Positions 21,866 to 24,243 of a stretch of DNA of 24,243 nt are shown here, one piece after another. The stretch is from Intrasporangium_A sp051961875 (lineage in GTDB: Bacteria; Actinomycetota; Actinomycetes; Actinomycetales; Dermatophilaceae). Both the position numbers and the translations under genes were made by a program. Below the pieces are notes generated by a model, which had not been told where the DNA came from, did not search any database, and saw only the letters and a program-made list of their open reading frames with translations. The stretch covers positions 1 to 24,243 of the forward strand of contig NZ_JBQCCV010000009.1 in NCBI RefSeq assembly GCF_051961875.1, given 5' to 3'. Each line of letters begins with the position of its first letter. The first letter of the stretch is position 1.

Positions 21866-21924
21866 TGATGGCGGCCGACACCCCCACGGCGCGCCACCCA
21901 GTCCTGATCGAGAGGCCATGCCCG

Positions 21925-22917
21925 ATGTACCGACCCGTGTCGCGTCGCCGTGCGCTCACCGCGACGCTTGCGGGCGTCCTGTCCCTCGCGTCGCTCGTCG
22001 CGTGCACCGGCAACGGTGCCGACGAGACGACCGCGTCGACGGGGACGCCCGCCGTCGCGCCCACGGAGGCGGCCTCGGTCGCGACCTCCCTCGTCACTGC
22101 CGCGAGCCAGTCCCAGTCGGACGCGACGGCTGCCGGCGATGCGGCTCGCGCCAAGGTCTACTCGGGTCCGGCGCTCCAGGCCGCGGACGCGCGGGCCAAG
22201 GTGCTCTCCGCGGGCACGGCGGCCCAGCAGACCGCGGCCGCGCTCGGCACGGACGCCACGGTCATCGGGATCTCCCCGAAGGCGGACCAGCCGGAAGAGA
22301 TCGTCGCCCGCACGAGCCTGAAGCAGTCGAACGCCCCCGTCCTCGTCCTCCTGAGCGGGGACCGGAACGGCAAGAACTTCAAGATCACCGCCCTCGCACC
22401 GCTCGTCCAGGACGCCAAGATCGAGGCGCTCGACCCGCCGTCGGAGGGCTCCGGACTCATCGGCACCGGCACGGGCCTCGCCGCCACGCCGACCGACGTC
22501 GTCGCTGCGTGGGCGGCCTCGGTCGCGTTCCCGGACCCGAAGACCAACCAGCTCATTGCCGACGACCCCTGGTCCAGCCAGCTCCGCAAGGACGCGGCGA
22601 CGCAGTCGAAGGCGCTCGGCGCGCAGGGGGTGTTCGCCCAGAGCCACGAGGCTGGCGACATCCTCGGCGGCCTTCGTCTCAAGGGGGGTACCGGCGCGCT
22701 CGTCTTCGCCCACCTCAAGCGCACCGATTCCATCGCCCTGCACAAGCCCACGAACCTCACGCCCAGCAAGGAAGTCACGGCGCTCTCCGGCATCAAGGCC
22801 ATCACGACCGAGGCACAGCTCACCTCGAGCGAGTTCATCGCCTTCGTCATCCCGGCCACCGGTCAGGCGCGTGTCGTCGCGGCGCGGGACCAGCTGATCG
22901 CCGCAGAGGCGCACTGA
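21925..22917 (+). CDS. Hypothetical secreted lipoprotein
   Basis: The 330-residue protein has a signal peptide with SRRRALTA (twin-arginine-like) and a lipobox ending LVAC, so Cys27 should be lipidated and the mature protein anchored outside the membrane. The mature chain begins with a low-complexity Thr/Ala/Ser stretch, followed by two regions (about 65-170 and 190-325) of mixed alpha/beta character, the second containing the FAHLKRTDSIALHK stretch. I recognise no functional family. ATG 21925 is preferred over the earlier in-frame start at 21835 because only it gives a proper signal peptide; GAGAGG lies nine bases upstream. The next gene begins 15 bases after the stop, so the two are likely co-transcribed. 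Confidence 0.82.
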   Translation: MYRPVSRRRALTATLAGVLSLASLVACTGNGADETTASTGTPAVAPTEAASVATSLVTAASQSQSDATAAGDAARAKVYSGPALQAADARAKVLSAGTAAQQTAAALGTDATVIGISPKADQPEEIVARTSLKQSNAPVLVLLSGDRNGKNFKITALAPLVQDAKIEALDPPSEGSGLIGTGTGLAATPTDVVAAWAASVAFPDPKTNQLIADDPWSSQLRKDAATQSKALGAQGVFAQSHEAGDILGGLRLKGGTGALVFAHLKRTDSIALHKPTNLTPSKEVTALSGIKAITTEAQLTSSEFIAFVIPATGQARVVAARDQLIAAEAH

Positions 22918-22931
22918 GGAAGGATGGAGGC

Positions 22932-23870
22932 ATGACCCAACAGCCCTTCACAGCAGCGGCACTCCGCGGTGCCGTCGACCTGTCCGGCCTGAACCGGCCC
23001 GCAGCGGGTGCCGGCCCCGAGAACGGCACCGCCGCCGCCTCCGGCGACCAGCTCGTCATCGAGGTCACGGACGCGTCGGTGCGCGACGTCATCACGGCCA
23101 GCACCAAGCACCCGATCGTGCTGGTGCTGTGGTCGACCCGTCTCGCCGAGACGGCCGACTTCGTCGAGACGCTCCGCGTCGTGGCCCAGCGCTACGGTGG
23201 CCGGTTCCAGCTCGCCACGGCCGACGTCGACAGCAACCCCGCGATCCTGCAGGCCTTCCAGGTGCGCGCCGTCCCGGTGACGTTCGCGCTGGTCCAGGGG
23301 CAGCCGGTGCCGCTCTTCGAGGGAGTCCAGCCCGAGGACCAGGTCACTGCGGTCGTCGACCAGGTGCTCGCCCTGGCCGCGCAGCACGGCGTGACGGGCA
23401 CCGTCAGCGCCGACGCCACCATGCCGGTCGCGGCCGAGCAGCCGGAGGAGCCGCCGCTGCCGCCCCTGCACCAGAAGGCTTTCGACGCGATCGAGGCCGG
23501 TGACCTCGACGAAGCGCTCGCCGCCTACCGGGAGGCGCTCGCGCAGAACCCTGCCGATGCCGACGCCAAGGTCGGCCTCGCCCAGGTCGAGCTGCTCCGC
23601 CGCACCCAGGGTGTCGACCTGGCGGAGGCCCGCGCCGCGGCCGCTGCCAACCCCAACGACGTCGACGCCCAGATCCTCGTCGCCGACCTCGACCTGCTCG
23701 GTGGCCACGTCGAGGACGCCTTCCTGCGGCTTATCGAGACGGTCCGCAGGACGAGTGACGCCGACCGCAACGCCGCACGCGAGCACCTCGTCGAGCTCTT
23801 CGAGGTGGTCGGCGCCCAGGACGAGCGCGTCGCGAAGGCACGCAAGTCGCTGATGAGCGCCCTGTTCTGA
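22932..23870 (+). CDS. CnoX/YbbN-like thioredoxin-TPR chaperone, cysteine-free
   Basis: This 312-residue protein has a thioredoxin fold (about 45-150; VLVLWSTRLAETADFVETL, cis-Pro motif VRAVPVTF) followed by TPR-like helices (about 180-310; AGDLDEALAAYREALAQNPADADA). The layout matches Escherichia coli CnoX/YbbN, a holdase that hands clients to chaperonin and DnaK. The redox site (SQHC in E. coli) is LAET here, and the whole chain lacks cysteine, so it cannot act by disulfide or cysteine chlorination. The first 40 residues are low-complexity. ATG 22932 follows AAGGA by seven bases. It probably shares a transcript with the lipoprotein. Confidence 0.88.
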   Translation: MTQQPFTAAALRGAVDLSGLNRPAAGAGPENGTAAASGDQLVIEVTDASVRDVITASTKHPIVLVLWSTRLAETADFVETLRVVAQRYGGRFQLATADVDSNPAILQAFQVRAVPVTFALVQGQPVPLFEGVQPEDQVTAVVDQVLALAAQHGVTGTVSADATMPVAAEQPEEPPLPPLHQKAFDAIEAGDLDEALAAYREALAQNPADADAKVGLAQVELLRRTQGVDLAEARAAAAANPNDVDAQILVADLDLLGGHVEDAFLRLIETVRRTSDADRNAAREHLVELFEVVGAQDERVAKARKSLMSALF

Positions 23871-23880
23871 TCCTCTCGGC

Positions 23881-24243
23881 TCAGGAGGAGAGGGCCTGGT
23901 CGACGACGGTCTTGGCCTCGGCCTGGACCTGTGCGAGGTGGTCCGGGCCGCGGAACGACTCGGCGTAGATCTTGTAGACGTCCTCGGTCCCCGACGGGCG
24001 CGCCGCGAACCAGGCGCTGTCCGTCACGACCTTGAGGCCGCCGATCTTCGCGCCGTTGCCCGGCGCCTCGATCAGCTTCTCCCGGATCGGCTCTCCGGCA
24101 AGGGAGTCGGCGCTCACGTCGCTCGCCGAGAGTGCGCCGAGCTTCGCCTTCTGCTCCCGGTCGGCCGGAGCGTCGATCCGGGCGTAGGCCGGTTCTCCGT
24201 GCAGGGCCGTGAGGCGGGCGTAGTGCTCGCTCGGGGTGCGGCC
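23881..24243 (-). CDS. pgm: Phosphoglucomutase, C-terminal part (cut by window end)
   Basis: Only the last 120 residues are in the window; the frame runs off its right edge. The enzyme interconverts glucose 1- and 6-phosphate. The C-terminal domain is recognisable from GGLKVVTDSAWFAARPSGTEDVYKIYAESF: the PSGTED loop binds the substrate phosphate, and the ARPSGTEDVYKIY form is typical of the alpha-D-glucose-specific Pgm branch rather than of GlmM. The tail EAKTVVDQALSS closes the protein. It converges with the CnoX-like gene, ten bases away, with no obvious terminator between them. Confidence 0.9.
   Translation of the reverse strand, partial: GRTPSEHYARLTALHGEPAYARIDAPADREQKAKLGALSASDVSADSLAGEPIREKLIEAPGNGAKIGGLKVVTDSAWFAARPSGTEDVYKIYAESFRGPDHLAQVQAEAKTVVDQALSS

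Overview
The window is high-GC DNA with actinobacterial coding habits: GTG starts, G/C third positions and many probable leaderless promoters. The gene order atpC, DUF2550 gene, PduO-type adenosyltransferase, murA also occurs in mycobacteria and Micrococcales. Together with the short epsilon subunit and the NucS and crotonyl-CoA carboxylase/reductase neighbourhood, this suggests a Micrococcales member, perhaps Intrasporangiaceae; the family-level guess is inference. No tRNA, rRNA, CRISPR or insertion sequence was found, and no gene-free stretch exceeds 300 bases.

Layout. 1-930: an odd G/C-run leader, then the end of the ATP synthase operon (atpC, DUF2550 gene) closed by two hairpins. 1086-3024: divergent pduO-type ATR gene and murA. 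3162-6021: a STAS protein gene, ethylmalonyl-CoA mutase (ecm) and a small degenerate phosphatase-like gene. 6042-8621: nucS (minus) and a double-domain 3-hydroxybutyryl-CoA dehydrogenase (plus). 8776-10544: a small zinc-ribbon-like gene (plus) and an AI-2E family transporter (minus). 10609-14933: ccr and methylmalonyl/ethylmalonyl-CoA epimerase on minus, divergent from thiolase and meaB on plus. 15003-16936: a tandem GNAT, a thiamine-binding-like protein and another GNAT. 17059-21817: one three-gene ABC operon (large FtsX-like permease and two different ATPases, joined by ATGA overlaps). 21925-24243: a lipoprotein, a cysteine-free thioredoxin/TPR chaperone-like protein and the 3' end of pgm.

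How the genes fit together. Thiolase, hydroxybutyryl-CoA dehydrogenase, Ccr, epimerase and Ecm form the upper half of the ethylmalonyl-CoA pathway (acetyl-CoA to methylsuccinyl-CoA). The adenosyltransferase supplies, and MeaB guards, the coenzyme B12 of the mutase. Crotonase and the lower steps (methylsuccinyl-CoA dehydrogenase, mesaconyl-CoA hydratase, malyl-CoA lyase) are not in the window. The ccr upstream region carries a GTGA-N6-TCAC site of the Crp/GlxR type.

The most unusual non-coding signals are helically phased short repeats between genes (four copies every 21 bp at 16023-16097; three copies every 22 bp at 9104-9160), a mosaic inverted repeat at 8625-8704, and -10 boxes placed exactly 6-7 bases before the start codons of at least nine genes.
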